Below are positions 1-19,576 of a DNA stretch of 64,000 nt, in pieces. The stretch spans positions 29,875,004-29,939,003 of the forward strand of contig OX381710.1 in the NCBI GenBank assembly GCA_947462335.1. The letters are read 5' to 3'. Source of the stretch: Harmothoe impar. Taxonomy: Eukaryota > Annelida > Polychaeta > Phyllodocida > Polynoidae. The position numbers and the translations under genes were made by a program. A model generated the notes under the pieces. That model did no database searches. It saw only the letters and a list, made by a program, of their open reading frames with translations, and was not told the DNA's origin. Numbering within the stretch: the stretch's first letter is position 1; each line of letters opens with the position of its first letter.

Positions 1-2690
1 ATCCATATTCATGATACTGTGTCACTCTGATCTTTTTGAACAAGAGCATATAATTCAGGTCCAGGATGTCCCCCACTACTGTCCACAGAAAGGTTTCATA
101 GTCGTTAAGGAAACATTAATTAGTGCCATTGGTTATTAATAAACGTATACAAACAAGATAAATGCCTCTAATATACATTTCCATACTTTTCCCGATACCT
201 CCCATATTCAAATCCTCATTGCCCTACTTGGTTATGTTTCTACTGAAATAACTAAATAAAGACCTCATCACTACACGGTCACAATCGAGTTACACGTTGA
301 TAGTTTTACCAGTCAGTCGCATTCCCAGAGCCGCCAACAAGGGACAATCTCATATTGTAAAAAGCAAATCCAAGTTTATAAGCTGGAACCCCACCACGCA
401 ATTCTCTCATTGACGCGGTGCTATTCTCACACAAGTTGGCAGAAACACTATCTCAGACTGGAGCTCCACTAGGCAATGTAGATATCCTCCGTATCAAATT
501 TCACGAATAGCTCCGATTCGATTAGAATATCAAGTGAGGTGCCAGGTAAAGGCACGCTGCTATTGTCTTCCGGGCTGGCTTTCCCCTGATGACAAGATCA
601 CGATTATATAATACGCGTGTACATTAATAATACTGTTAATTACACCGCGGAATATACAATATTGGTTCATATATTGCTGTATAAATCCCTATCCATTTTG
701 ACACAACTTTAGCAGCCTCTCCCTTCTTAACCACCTCTTTTACTTCAACCTCACACCCGACAATTTCCAATTCTTCAAATGTTTCGTATTTATTACTATA
801 CCTTGATTCTTATCAATCTCATCATATCAGTCATATTGGTTTACTTCCCAAACCACTCTACTAAATTGAGGCCCAATTAGTAAAATCCTGCAGCAGCAAT
901 CCCTCTACAACAATACCCTGAACAATGTCATCCAGTCTTGCCGATGCTCGGAGCTGCAATGCTAAATTTGGTGTATAGGTAGAAGACGCCAATATGTAGG
1001 AGTCTGGGAGGTGATGGAAGCATCCTTCCATATGGCGGCAGTGTTGAGGCTGGTTCAGAGGGCCTTGGGATGGGATGTGGAGAAGGAGGAGGCCGGCGGG
1101 CCATATGTTTATTGGCTAGTAGTGCCAGGGCCACAGGCAATCAGGGACCGTGCCGCCCTGCGCCGCAACAATGTCCCATCGATGTGACGGGCCCGACCAC
1201 ACGGAAGTGAACAATGAAATAGCTATGTCTACCCAATGTGTAAAATGATATTTTAACGTTTACTTTCATCTGACTCCCCAAAGTCCGCCTGCGCTGAGAG
1301 ATCAATGGTGCCAAAAGTACCGCTCAGATGACAGCCGCCACGAGAATCAAACACATGTGGGGACTAGAGCAAAAACATATTAAAGACAGCTGGAATCGAG
1401 GCTTTCCTGCCCTCAAACAGAGTTGCAAGCAATCAGCCGGAACAAACAATGGCCGGCGTCCAACCCTCACCCCATTCTTGAGCTAATTATCACAGGTAAT
1501 TACAGCCTGGAAAAAAAGCGCGGGAAAAACCTGGGACGAGCAGACGACTTTTGACTGTCGTCATGGCGACACGCGCAGCGAGCTAATCAGACGCTGACAT
1601 TTTGGTGACGGGATCAAAAGGTGAATTGGCCGTCTGGTGAGAGGGGGTTAGAGGGGGATTGGGGAGGCAGAACTAGGGAATGGAGAGACTCTACTTACGA
1701 GGTTACAGCTGGTGCAGTTAACTGTGAGGGACCTGTACGGACCATTTTAGTGGGGAATGGGAAACAGTAAATGGAAGCCGCATAGATGATGTAAGTTAAT
1801 CTAAGCAATGAAACCGTTTTAGAACACTGGTTGATTGTGTTCCACTATTGGCATGTTAGAATCAGTATCGGTATTGCACTTACGCTTATCAAAACAGGCA
1901 CATAATCATTATTACACTGGGATCCTCACCTAGGCATGTTTGTTATAGGAATATATATGAATACAGAATATATGTAAACATGATTATAAACCACAAAATG
2001 AAGTATCCAAGTAATACAGACCAATGCCTTATTGTCAGAATTCCTAATAGGTCATTGAGCTGGCATATGCAATCCTGCCTATCTATTGCTAACACACAGA
2101 ATGGTGCACAGGACATACTGTGGCCTGCAAATACATGTATGCAGTTGTCTCTATACTGAATGCATAGTGCAGGTCTACTTGAGGATCTACTGGGTGAGAC
2201 AGACGTGTTTGCGCATAGGGCTGACTTGTAATTAAGGTAGGTAGGTTGGCCTGACTTGCCCTCTGTGTCAATCCCCTTACATAAGGTCTCATTAACTCAA
2301 GGCCAATGTTACTGAGCTGCTCTATCTCATACACAGTCTGACACCGCTTACCCAGAGTAGGGTTACATTCAAGGTCAAAGGTGTACTGGCTATACGCATA
2401 TCTCACTGACGGTGGCAGTATTAGGTATTCTGGAAGCCTTATGTGAGGCTGAGAAGACAGGGCACACTGCAGAGGTTGCACACAAATGTTCCCTACCTGA
2501 CATGTAATCAAGATCCTGGGTTTGTCCAGGAAAATAACGTCCTTTATTCATAATTCAGTGGGGAAATAATTGTAATAATGCAGCAATGTCTGACATTACC
2601 ATCGGATGGCCTAAGAAAAGAAAGCGTTAAAAGCATGCGTAAATTGTGAAAGTTGTCAGAGCCAATGCCCTGTTGTTGGGAGACATCTGC
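1..2690. other. No gene recognised
   Basis: AT-rich DNA with a more GC-rich patch around 1100-1640. A 140-codon open frame on the minus strand (2089-2511) has no recognisable motif or coding signature. One GAGCTGCTC 9-mer lies at 2314. Confidence 0.5.
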
Positions 2691-3175
2691 AGGTATTGAG
2701 GGAATTTCGAGTAATCAGTAGTCATTGAGGGACATTGAGCATTGAGAAGCATTAAGAAAATATCATAAGGTTTTGAGATGCGTCAGGAGGTATTGGGAGA
2801 TATCTGGAGGTATTGAGGGCATTGGGAGCTTATACGTTTAGTATTGTTCAGCATCAGTAGCCATTAAGAAGCATCGGATATTGAGAGGCATCGGTGATAC
2901 TTGAAGCATTGGAAAGCATCAGGAGGTATTGAGGAACACCATGAGGCATTGCTTGATAGCAGGATGTACTCCTTGGGTGCACAGTGAGGCATAGGGAGGC
3001 AGTGTAAGGCACAGGAAACACTGAGAAGCACCAGGAAGCACCGGGAAGCACCAGGAGGGATGTGGAGTTGATGGGAGGCAATGGGGGGGCATTCAGCACA
3101 CCAGGATCTATATGCAGGCAGCCATCGTACAGGGTATATTGTGAGATATAGAGGCGTTGAGGAGCATTGGGAGGC
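2690..3175. repeat. Degenerate minisatellite, GCATTGGGAGG-like units
   Basis: Short units built on GGAGGTATTGAGG, GAGGCATTGGG and GAAGCATCAGG recur irregularly with periods near 10-30 bp. The minus-strand frame at 2854-3099 is a by-product of the repeat. Confidence 0.7.
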
Positions 3176-4075
3176 GTGAAAACGTGACTCCAGGAAATAG
3201 ATTTTAAAGAGGAGTAGCCAACAGCTTCTTGATATTCCTAGTTTTTCTTTTGCCTAAGTATCAGTTGTTCTCATACATGATGTGGGCGTGGTATTTTGTG
3301 CCATTTAAAAAATGAAATAATGCCGTTCCGATGCCACATGCTGATGCTTATATCTTGTCCGATAGCAACGATTAAAACAGTCTGCCAGTACTCTCACCTC
3401 TTACAAGCAAGGGGGGAGGTGTCAGCAGATCTGTGACATACTGTTCTAGGGTGTGTCGGAAAAAGTGTGACAGAGTGTGACATGGGGGTGGGGGGGGGGG
3501 GGCTGTTCAAAACGGCTCCCAAAAAAGGGTGACATACTCTATGGACAGCCTCTAAAGCCCCTAAAGCTTATCACTTTAAACGCGTGCTGCATCCCACCTG
3601 ATGACATTGGACCCATGTCTCATAATGAGGCCATGAACAAAATAATAATCAATATCAAATTTGATGTTACTATTAATAATAATCTCATCAGTGGGATTAA
3701 TAGTTCATCTGCCTCTCAATTGGCTTGACCAAAGGATGCATCTTCGACCTTGCTCCAAACTTGCAAGCAGAATGATAATAGGACGTTTGAAATAGAGTGC
3801 CACAACTTCGTTTAGTTTATGCACCTTTCACTGTAAAAAGTTGTTGTTCGTGAACAGCAATATGTGCTGTAACTATACAGTACTTTAGCTGTAAAAGATA
3901 ATACAGCAACTTTTGCTGTACACATACAATTCTGTTACTGTAGATGCAGGTTTGAATCCCATAACCAGCAACCAGAGGGAGAGAGAGCAGAGAGGTTGGA
4001 GGGAGTACCATACTCCACAGCTCAAATATGACCTGATCTTTTCAAAAGCCCAATGATGCAAGCTACATAGTGACT
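3176..4075. other. No gene recognised; G-run
   Basis: A G-rich run lies at 3485-3502. From 3820 to 3960 there are several copies of TGCTGTA and TACAGCA in both orientations, giving small hairpins next to the SINE-like blocks. Confidence 0.4.
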
Positions 4076-4078
4076 GCC

Positions 4079-4150
4079 CCTCTAGCTCAGTCGGTAGAGC
4101 CGTGGGAGATGTAGTCTGAGGGTCAGCAGTTCCAGTCCCGGCAGGAAACT
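4079..4150 (+). repeat. tRNA-derived SINE head (degenerate tRNA-like sequence)
   Basis: TAGCTCAGTCGGTAGAGC is a near-perfect pol III A box with D-arm, and AGTTCCAGTCC about 45 bp on resembles a B box. The acceptor and T stems do not pair well, so this is a tRNA-derived repeat or pseudogene rather than a working tRNA. Confidence 0.6.
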
Positions 4151-4489
4151 CTCACACAAACTACATTTCTCCTGATGCAATTCTAAAGTATAATATATTT
4201 TGGTACACTGAAATGTTACTATTGAAAATATGCAGAGGATAAGACCAATGTATCTCAACAATCTGCAGGAAAGATAGTAAAATTTACTTTGAAAAACATC
4301 TATAGGCCATCAAGATTACACTTCAACTAATGGTAGTTCAGTCCTTATTAGTACATTACTGCAATAGGGTAATTTTCATATTATCCCTTAAGACATGAAC
4401 AGTCTAGTTCTAAAATTGTCCCCAGGGATCCTGTGTTGACCTCATTACCATTCACACATAAGTAGGAGGTGCTTCAATGCACCTGACAT

Positions 4490-4760
4490 GCAGGATTCAC
4501 TGGCGTAGTGGTCATGGTTCAGGACTATGGATCGGAACCTGGGGGTTCAAATCTCCAATATGTTGAATATGTGAGCCTTTTTAGAACTCAGGTCTGTGTC
4601 TACAATAGATTCTACTGTAGGTCTACAGCAGAATTTACTGGAACCAAAGTTGCCCCCAATAGTTGCTGTACAGGGACACTACTTACTTCTTACAGTGTTG
4701 AAGAGGGTAACAATGAAGTTTATATTATGACTGACCTGGGCCGACATCCATAATTTAGTG
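4490..4760 (+). repeat. Second tRNA-like SINE block
   Basis: TGGCGTAGTGGTCATGG (A-box-like) is followed after about 30 bp by GGGGGTTCAAATCTCC (B-box-like). The downstream body has TGCTGTACAG-type words shared with the sequence before the block at 4079. No full cloverleaf can be drawn. Confidence 0.5.
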
Positions 4761-5034
4761 TCAGTAAGTTGTGTAGTTAATACTTATATGAAGGAGAGGG
4801 TCTAACTATTATTACCAGTTAGAACCCCTGGGATGTCAGTTTAGTTATTGCCCAAACATGGTTCGAAATAGCTTGAAACCGTCAACTCAACAACAGGAAT
4901 CTTTCGATCTGAAAAAAAAGTATTTCATCATTCAATAATCATATCAGAATATAGCCGAAACATGTTTATTACATAACCTGTACATATATATATTCAGGTG
5001 GGTGAGTTATCTGGTTATGGGTACAGAGGAGCAA

Positions 5035-5053
5035 GTGTGTGTGTGTGTGTGTG
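5035..5053. repeat. (GT)n microsatellite
   Basis: About nine GT units, followed by GA/GGGA-rich sequence to 5100. Confidence 0.9.
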
Positions 5054-5339
5054 CGTGATGGATGTGGGGAGGAAGGGTACGAGGGAGAGAGGGAGGGAGG
5101 GATCACCCATGCTAGCTGGCTGTATCGATTATTGGCTGTGGGACGATCAGACAAAAGAGCTTCTATTAGCCGTCACTTGGTCCACTCCTGTGAGAGACGG
5201 CCACAGCCTGATAGAAGTACAGCTGGATGTCTTAATTGAAGGTATTGTCCCGGGTGGTTCATTACAGTCCCTTAATGGAGACCCAGCCGTGCCAGCTTTC
5301 TACTGACTTATAAAGAACCGCTAATGAAGGATAGAATTT

Positions 5340-6020
5340 CTCCCGAGTGACGAACTGCGGGCGCGGGGATTACATCCATCAGGGGCTGTGAGGCGGTGGG
5401 AGATGACTGCGCATATGGCCTGACGCCGATGTCAGGGAGGGAGGGAGGGAGATTCTGGAACAAAACATCCCAGCTTGGGTGCATGATTAAAAGTAATGTC
5501 CTGCCCTGTACACGTGATATTGATGTATGTCATTCTCTTTTATAATTAGAACTCCTGTTTTTCATCCCCCATTTCTCTCTGTTCTCAGTACTGGGGCCGC
5601 GCATGCGCACTGCTGCTCACTGAATGACTGACTTCCTGCCGGCCTATTCTATACGGTTCTTCTCTCAGTCTGGCAATCTGTCATTGCCTTCCTCCTCCAG
5701 AGTGTGAAGGAGTGTTTTTACCTCCTCCACCCTCTCCACATATAGTCAGGCAGTATAGTAAGCGCCAATCCATGCACTTGATGGGGGAGGTTAAAGGGGC
5801 AGGAAGTGGGGGAGGACCAGTGCTACTGCTACTCAGATATGAGGAAACCAGCCGGCGCTCGCACTGAGCAATTGCTAATACCAGGGGGGAAGTTGGCAAC
5901 AGTCAGAGAGCAGCTCAAGCGCCTCTTCCGCAGTACAGAGAGCTAGTCGCTCTGTGGCCTACATGGCATCCTTCACATCCCTGGGAAACATGCACAGCCT
6001 TACCAGCTGACGGCCAGTAA
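5340..6020. promoter_or_regulatory. Possible CpG-type promoter region with NRF1-type site
   Basis: Locally GC-rich. It has a perfect palindromic GCGCATGCGC at 5599-5608 (NRF1 consensus) with CTTCCTG close by. A donor-like CCA|GTAAGC is at about 6016. I could not find a coding start with a signal peptide here. It might be the promoter or a non-coding first exon of the large gene; this is inference. Confidence 0.25.
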
Positions 6021-13320
<7,300 letters not shown>

Positions 13321-13328
13321 CATGGGAA

Positions 13329-13380
13329 GGGGCGGGCCTTGCAATGGAGACGCCACTTATTTACCTTTACCTCTCGCGAG
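13329..13380. promoter_or_regulatory. Candidate promoter: GC box and TCTCGCGAG motif
   Basis: GGGGCGGGCC (Sp/KLF-type GC box) is at 13329-13338 and TCTCGCGAG (BANP/Kaiso-type promoter palindrome) at 13372-13380. A GC-rich stretch reaches 14200. The first downstream ATG (13402) opens only a 31-codon frame with no signal peptide. It is 5.1 kb before exon 1 and could drive the large gene. Confidence 0.35.
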
Positions 13381-15035
13381 GATCGCACGTTACTTGGCGA
13401 GATGCGCTTCACGGACGCGGAAAGCCCCCTGAGTCCAGGAGAGGGCACCACGAGCGATGATTATCAAGGGCGGAGGGAGGGAGACTGGGGATCATGATGG
13501 GCGAACCCAGACCGGGTTAGGGCTTTGGTGGTCGGAGCAATGAGGTTGGGGAGCAGTGGGGTAGGGTGCAAGCAACGGGGGTGGAAGGGGTGCAGGAACT
13601 TCGGGGTGGAGGAGGGGGGGTTGCGTAGACACCCCCACCCCAGATCCAACCTACAGATCTCCCACCCCAACCTGTATACTCCTCCAGCGCTAAGTACTCC
13701 AGGGGGTGATGGGGTCGCTGCCCGCCTAAGGTGGGAGGCTGGTAGATGGGATAAGGAGGTAAGAGGAAGGTGGGTAGGTGGAGGTAGAGCCTGGCCCAGA
13801 GGGCGTCTGGGGTATCGGGACATATCATCAGTTGTTCACGCAATCAGATAACGGTGGTCATCCTCCACCCTGGAGGAGGGCTTGGGTCTAGATGTGGACG
13901 CCAGCCGACACGACCAGGGTCTAATGGTGGTCAGCCAGGCCCCGTCCCCGGGGCCCGGCGTCTACCAGCCTGACCAAGGGGAGCCATTTGTCCAAGGGCC
14001 TGGGCAGGATCCAAATTTCCTTCCGACTGCCCCTGACCCCTCATTTCTCCATCCTCCTGTTGCTGAACACATAACAGGCACCTGTACGGCATCCACACGT
14101 GGGTTGGGTTTAAAAGAGGAAAGCCATAGAAATAAAGTTGTATGTGGTGATGGTGTCAAGATGAAAAAAAGGGGAAGTATTGGTGAGCCAATATAACTAT
14201 ATGTAAGCCAGGGACTCCCATAAAGCATGCATCCCTTCTACACAATATCCTGCTTTCTCAGTGTCAGGTAGTAGAGGTGCACATAACATGGATTGATGAA
14301 GGGTATAATGGAATGATCTCTTCGTCTTGTCAGATGTTGGTTGTGGTTACAGGGAGGGGGGGTGAACAGAGGATTGCTGGGCGCTTTCCATCTGATTCCC
14401 TGTTCCCGCCAAATGTAATCATATTTGTAATTATCCGTTGGAAGAGCGGTTGAATGTCACCTTAATTTCCAGTCTGAATGGAACCTGATTGAAATATTTC
14501 CAATCTGAATAAATCCCCAATCTTGAATGGCCAGCATTGAAGCCCGTCCTAACAACGCCCGACACCTATGGCGGCATGAGAAAACATTTCCCCTGGTGCT
14601 ATGCATTCTGGTGTCTCGGCATCTAAATGAAGCAGTTGCATTCAGAAATATTTCCTGTCTGAATCCTTCCGTGTGTTCGGTGGAATAATTCCCTGACTCT
14701 AGCAGAGGCCTGAAATTCGGCCTAGACATGGAGTCCTAATGAAGGGATGGACTGATGAAGCGGCCTTGTTAGGCCTGAAGCCGCGGTGTTTAACTTCATG
14801 TCCCCGGGTTGGGACGCGAGGGGCAAAAAGGGGCAGTGAGAATCAATGACATGCCCAATACCCGGGACCAACACTGGCCGAGCATCGATCGGGGAAATTA
14901 AAAGACATGACCAGGAGTGAGCTACAGCGAGCAGGTGGTAGGCAGGCAGGGAGCAGCTCACTTGTCGACACGTTACTCCTGCTGTGAAATGCCCTATTGC
15001 AGATACTGACAGTGCTTGCCTTAGGGGGTATCCTA
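13381..15035. other. GC-rich stretch, no gene recognised
   Basis: Open frames of about 100 codons on both strands (13464-14228) overlap one another and are Pro/Gly/Arg-rich, as expected from G/C-rich low-complexity DNA. One GAGCAGCTC lies at 14951. Confidence 0.4.
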
Positions 15036-15185
15036 GAGTGGAGAGACGCAGAGAGAGACAGAGAGAGATTGGCAGAGACAGAGAGAGAGAGACACACACA
15101 CACACAAAGATAGAGACAGAGGGAAACAGAGGGAAACACTGAGACACAGATAGACAGAGGCAGATAGAGAGATAGTAGTGTAGGA
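15036..15185. repeat. GAGACA-type purine-rich simple repeat
   Basis: Imperfect GAGAGACAGA and CACACA runs. The serine/leucine/cysteine-rich minus-strand frames here are artefacts. Confidence 0.85.
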
Positions 15186-17690
15186 AAAGACTATAAAAAC
15201 ACAGACCCAAAATATGTCCCCCGGCCTGAATGTCCCACGCCTCCCCTGACTGTGAGGGAGAGCAAACACTTGCCTTTTCTCCTCACGATTATTGCCGCCC
15301 AAATGCAGGGAACGACCCCGTATTGCCTAGGGTGAGTGTCAATATGACATGCGTTGTTTGGGTGACTGGGGACTGAGGGTGTGTATGGAGAGGGTGTTGA
15401 TGGGACTGCATGTTTGGGAGAGTGGGTGAGAGAGGAATACAGCTTGTATCCACAATGGTTCTTCCCAATATGCTGGAACCAGCGTGTACGACAGATTGAC
15501 GAGGATTAGACCCTCCCATTATCACTATCCGCTGCTCAGTTGTTCAATAATGGAAAGTCAGGCCGTGTTATTTTCAGTGTGTGATTACATATCGTGGTAT
15601 ATATGAAGACACATGAGATTTCCATTACCTGATTTGGTTAGGAATTTTTTTTTGGTACTATTTTTTCAATTTTAATTATGGCACATTAATGTTAGCGATA
15701 GCCATTAAAACTCTGAGCCAATGCCAAATGGATTGGCTATCAAACTGAAGTTAAAGTTTATCATGATTATCTGCAGCATGTACTCAGGTTTTTCATATAT
15801 ATTGCCAACATGGGCTTATCAACTAAATACTCCTCTATGAGGTCTTAAATCTGCAGCTCCTCAGTATTGCATTTATAGACATTAAAAAGGACTGATACGT
15901 CATTCTATACCAGACAAACCTAGCATTATACATTAGTGTACAGTAATATCGGCTTAACTTGAAACCTCTACCGTTTCATAACTTAAAAATATCATGTCTG
16001 AATAGGAGATTTGAATTTGAAGTAAGGGTTATTTTACCCGCTGACATTTGAAAGGCTCCTATGTCACATCCCTCGGCGCAAGTCTAGGATTCTTTATACT
16101 TCCCATCAGAATAATCACACTCTACGTCACCCTGATTACATTACCAGCTCAGCGTGTTGAATTTCGTGATTACCTACACAATATCAAGCCTGTATACTGT
16201 ATGTTCAATCACCTTAAATATCCTGTATAACTAAAGTTAGAAGTCAAATACTTTACCTGGAACTCACTTACATTAGCCAGAGAAGTTATATCTGGGGCTC
16301 CACTGTGCGATTTACTCATCGTAACATGTACATATATTAGGGTGTTTACACGTGGTACTGGGGGCCGCGAAAACGGCCGTTTCTCTACTCCACTTCTTTC
16401 TTTTTTCACATTTCACAGGAAATAAACAGAATTTCACAAATATTATGACACCTCATGAAAGCCAAATGGGCTACCAGATCATTCATGGGGCAACCTGGAT
16501 ATGCAACCTTTTAAGGCAAAAATATCATTATTCTGAGGACAATCTCTCCCACAGCAGCTACTGCACTGAGTGGGCTTATTTGTTGAGTCTCTGAGTTGGA
16601 CAGACTTCTGTTATTCCTAAATCCGTGCCTTATGGCTTTAAGATAAATTATCCTGATACCCTGAGGGTGTAGGGGAGACATTGCCCTACATCTGGGTGCT
16701 AGCTCAACTTTTCTATCTTATTCCTAAGTGTATCAGCTCATGGGAATAATGATTAAGCAGCTCAGATGAGCATGAAAAATCCAGATGATCATAATGGAGT
16801 TAGGCACACTTTAAAGTGCAATTTATTAGCTGTTAAAAAGTTGTTGCATGTTAGATTGTATTTCCAGTGGTTACAAATGGATATTAGGTTGTATTAGGGC
16901 AGATCCCTGGCTAAATAAGGAGTTCCCTGAATGTAGCAGGTAACAGAATATTCCACAAATACCAAATCTATTGACCTATTGTGTGATGTCATGGCTTTAA
17001 TATCCTTTTGGAATTTCTATTATATATCCATTATTGTAGACATAATTGATCATTAATGTGCACCAAGTGGAGTAGAGAAATTGCCCTGTTCGCAGTCCCT
17101 AGTGCTACCGTAGGCCTACTGGTAAACACCCCAGCTATGGTCAGCAGTGACCATCTTTCTCTGCCCGGGTCTATGACCCTGCAGTTTAACCCAAAATACC
17201 CCAGACTCTAGCACACATTCTGCTCAATAACTCTGGATCTAAAGCAGATATCAATATGTAGTTTTTTGCATTATGTCACAAACATGTTTCCCTTTCTAGT
17301 GATAGGTCTCACACTGTTGTAGACATATTATTTCAATTTAGAGGTGAACACCCTACATATATACAGATCCAAAAGAGTCCCAAATAGAGTACTTTTCTCA
17401 GACTCAATTGTGAATAGAAAATATTATCAGCAGAGGCTGCAATGATATTCATAAATGAGCCTGAGAAAAATGTATTTGGGATGGGTATGGTGGTGAATTC
17501 ATCATGGTTTAGCTGCCATTTGATCGCTTTTTGGCTGGACACTGCACAGGAGGAATACACCTATTTTTATCACCACAGTGTACTCAGTGTATTGGCTTCT
17601 CCTAACGTTACTGTATCAAGCTTGCCAAGTGATGATTAAAACAATGCCTATATATGTGAGCAGGCAAGCAGAAAGGATGCTCCCCGCGGG
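15186..17690. other. No gene recognised
   Basis: AT-rich DNA with no supported feature. Confidence 0.5.
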
Positions 17691-18130
17691 ATTAGTTCCG
17701 ATTTTAGCCACCAGGGGGCTCCACTATGGCCTTTTTTGAATGAAACAGGCTAAAATTTGTTCTAGGGTACTTTTTTCTGAAGAATTCAATAAGATCACAA
17801 AAAGCATTCCATTTTTGTTCAAAAGCTTCCATATTTGGAACGTAAAAAGAACGTTTTGAAGCCTAAATGGGGGCCTTTGTTGATATGTGTTGCCATGGAA
17901 ACAAGATTTTTATTCCAAATCAAAGAAAAAAAGATCCTCTTTGATAGGGTGATTCATGAGGATTGCTACGGTCAAACCAGAATAAAATTATCATTTCTAG
18001 TTCAGATTTTATGACCTAAAGACTGAAAATGTATCATAGATTTCTAATCATTTTAATTATGCTAATCAGATAGGGATAAATTGGAAAATATAAGACTTGG
18101 AGCTTATCGGGAATTCGGAAGGGGGAATGC
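17691..18130 (+). repeat. Dispersed repeat, copy 1
   Basis: It shares diverged blocks, in the same order and orientation, with 21480-21850: a TTTGGAA(C/T)GTA-AAAGAAC block, a CATGGAAACA-TTTTTATT block, and ATTATGCTAAT-GATAG-GATA ending near GAGCTTAT. It also holds CCACCAGGGGGC at 17708-17719. Confidence 0.55.
17708..17719 (+). promoter_or_regulatory. CTCF-like motif
   Basis: CCACCAGGGGGC matches the 12-base CTCF core consensus at every position. Binding is unproven, and the word sits inside a dispersed repeat. Confidence 0.3.
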
Positions 18131-18522
18131 CCACACATGTTCATGTAGCCATTTCTCAAAAACTAGAATGAATATCTTCTAGTGTAATGTATCATTGAAA
18201 AGCTTATGACATAAGCTTTAAAGTTGGCTTTTTACTTGGAGTACCCTTTTCCCTTGCCTGTACACATATGTGCTGTAACAGATATTGTTTGTAGCAGGTA
18301 TTGTGCGGGTATATAGCTCCGATTCGATGACAAATTGGGTAGTAGAGCACCAGCTCATAGACAGTTATCGGTTCATCTGTCCAATAGACGATAACCATGA
18401 GCCCCACCGTGAATTGATAACCTATTGTAGTCCTCACAGAGCACCCCTGGGCAATACCTCCCCCTGTACATAACCTACTATCTATACACCTGCCATTAAA
18501 TATCCAACCTTACTTTTCACAG

Positions 18523-18823
18523 AGTCGCAGGAGGTCGGTTACTGCAACTTCCCCGACTACCTCTGGACGCCGCTGCCAGATGGCGCTAACCGGAAGTGGA
18601 TCTCCAAGACGGAGTACCTGGAGAATACGGCCACGTGGGACCGCCAGAAGGAGATCGTGGCGCGCCCTACCGAGCTGGTGGTGAAGCACAAGGTGCACGC
18701 CTCCTGCTCCGAGTACCAGGCGGGGCTGGACGTGCCCTGCTTCCGGATGGACATCCTGTCCACTATCATCTGCATCGCCGAGGAGCCTGGGGAGAAGTTC
18801 AGGGTGCAATCACAAGGAGACGA
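18523..18823 (+). CDS. Exon 1 in window: module A1, first part
   Basis: The acceptor is a pyrimidine tract ending CACAG at 18522, and the donor is GTAAGT at 18824. The exon enters with two bases of a split codon and leaves with two (phase 2). An acceptor two bases later, at 18524, would give phase 0 instead. It encodes about 100 residues opening with EVGYCNFPDYLWTPL, then cysteines in ASCSEY, VPCFRM and IICIAEE. The C-x-F-P opening matches the start of module A2 (ECRFPAEYRGEW). The exon is clearly more GC-rich than the introns. It has no start methionine in frame, and stops occur upstream of the acceptor, so at least one earlier exon is needed. Confidence 0.88.
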
Positions 18824-19576
18824 GTAAGTATCACTTTAGTTGATTATTAATGCGGCTGGAAAATATATTTCGCCTCGGGTAAAACAGCAATATTTATTTG
18901 TAAGTTATTTGCCGACGTACCTTAATTATTTCACTGTATTCCTTCATGCATCAAGCACCGTGCAATCAGCACTTTAATTACTGGACATCGATTCTCTGTC
19001 TCTTTGTAGCTCTATAGTGATCGATGCCCAGTTTTATACTTCAGACCAGTGGCTCATTTTGGCTGTTTTTCGCCTCACAGATTGCTCCTAGCGCAAAATC
19101 CTGACTAGGTGTCAATATATTCTCTATGCCAATGTGTAATATGAGGGTAGAAAACAGTGGAACCTCAGTTAGAAAAAATCCTATTGAACAGTTTTTGAGA
19201 AAATTAGGGTTTTGTTGCCCTTTTTTGCTGTTTTTAGTACATTTCCTACATAACCCGTGAACGCCAGCATTTCTCAATTTTCAGGTATTTAGAATTAGAA
19301 TTTGACATTTTTTTATTCGCAGTAGGATTCCTGAATACCGAGCCATTCTAGAAAAGCTATTCTTTGGAAAAAATACTTAGTATTTCTTGATGATTTTCGT
19401 TGCACAAATTTAGGTTGTAATATAAAAACTGCATTGTCATCCAATCAAAGTGTTTATGCACTGTTGATGGTCACCCCCTCCCACCCTCTTCACTGTGCAT
19501 TGAAGGAGAACAGGCAGGGGAGGTACACGTGTCTGTATATAGCTGTTCACCTGGGTGCTGGGTGCATTTTTGATTT

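Noticed and set aside
2089..2511. 140-codon minus-strand frame
   Set aside because: No recognisable motif; it could be a relic, but nothing in the sequence supports it.
4079..4150. Functional tRNA gene
   Set aside because: The A and B boxes are good, but the acceptor and T stems do not pair, so a SINE head is more likely.
13464..14228. Several overlapping frames of about 100 codons on both strands
   Set aside because: They overlap in several frames, are Pro/Gly/Arg-rich and follow GC-rich low-complexity DNA; no motif or splice context.
14722..15302. 162-codon minus-strand frame with Ser/Leu/Cys-rich runs
   Set aside because: It is the GAGACA simple repeat read on the other strand.
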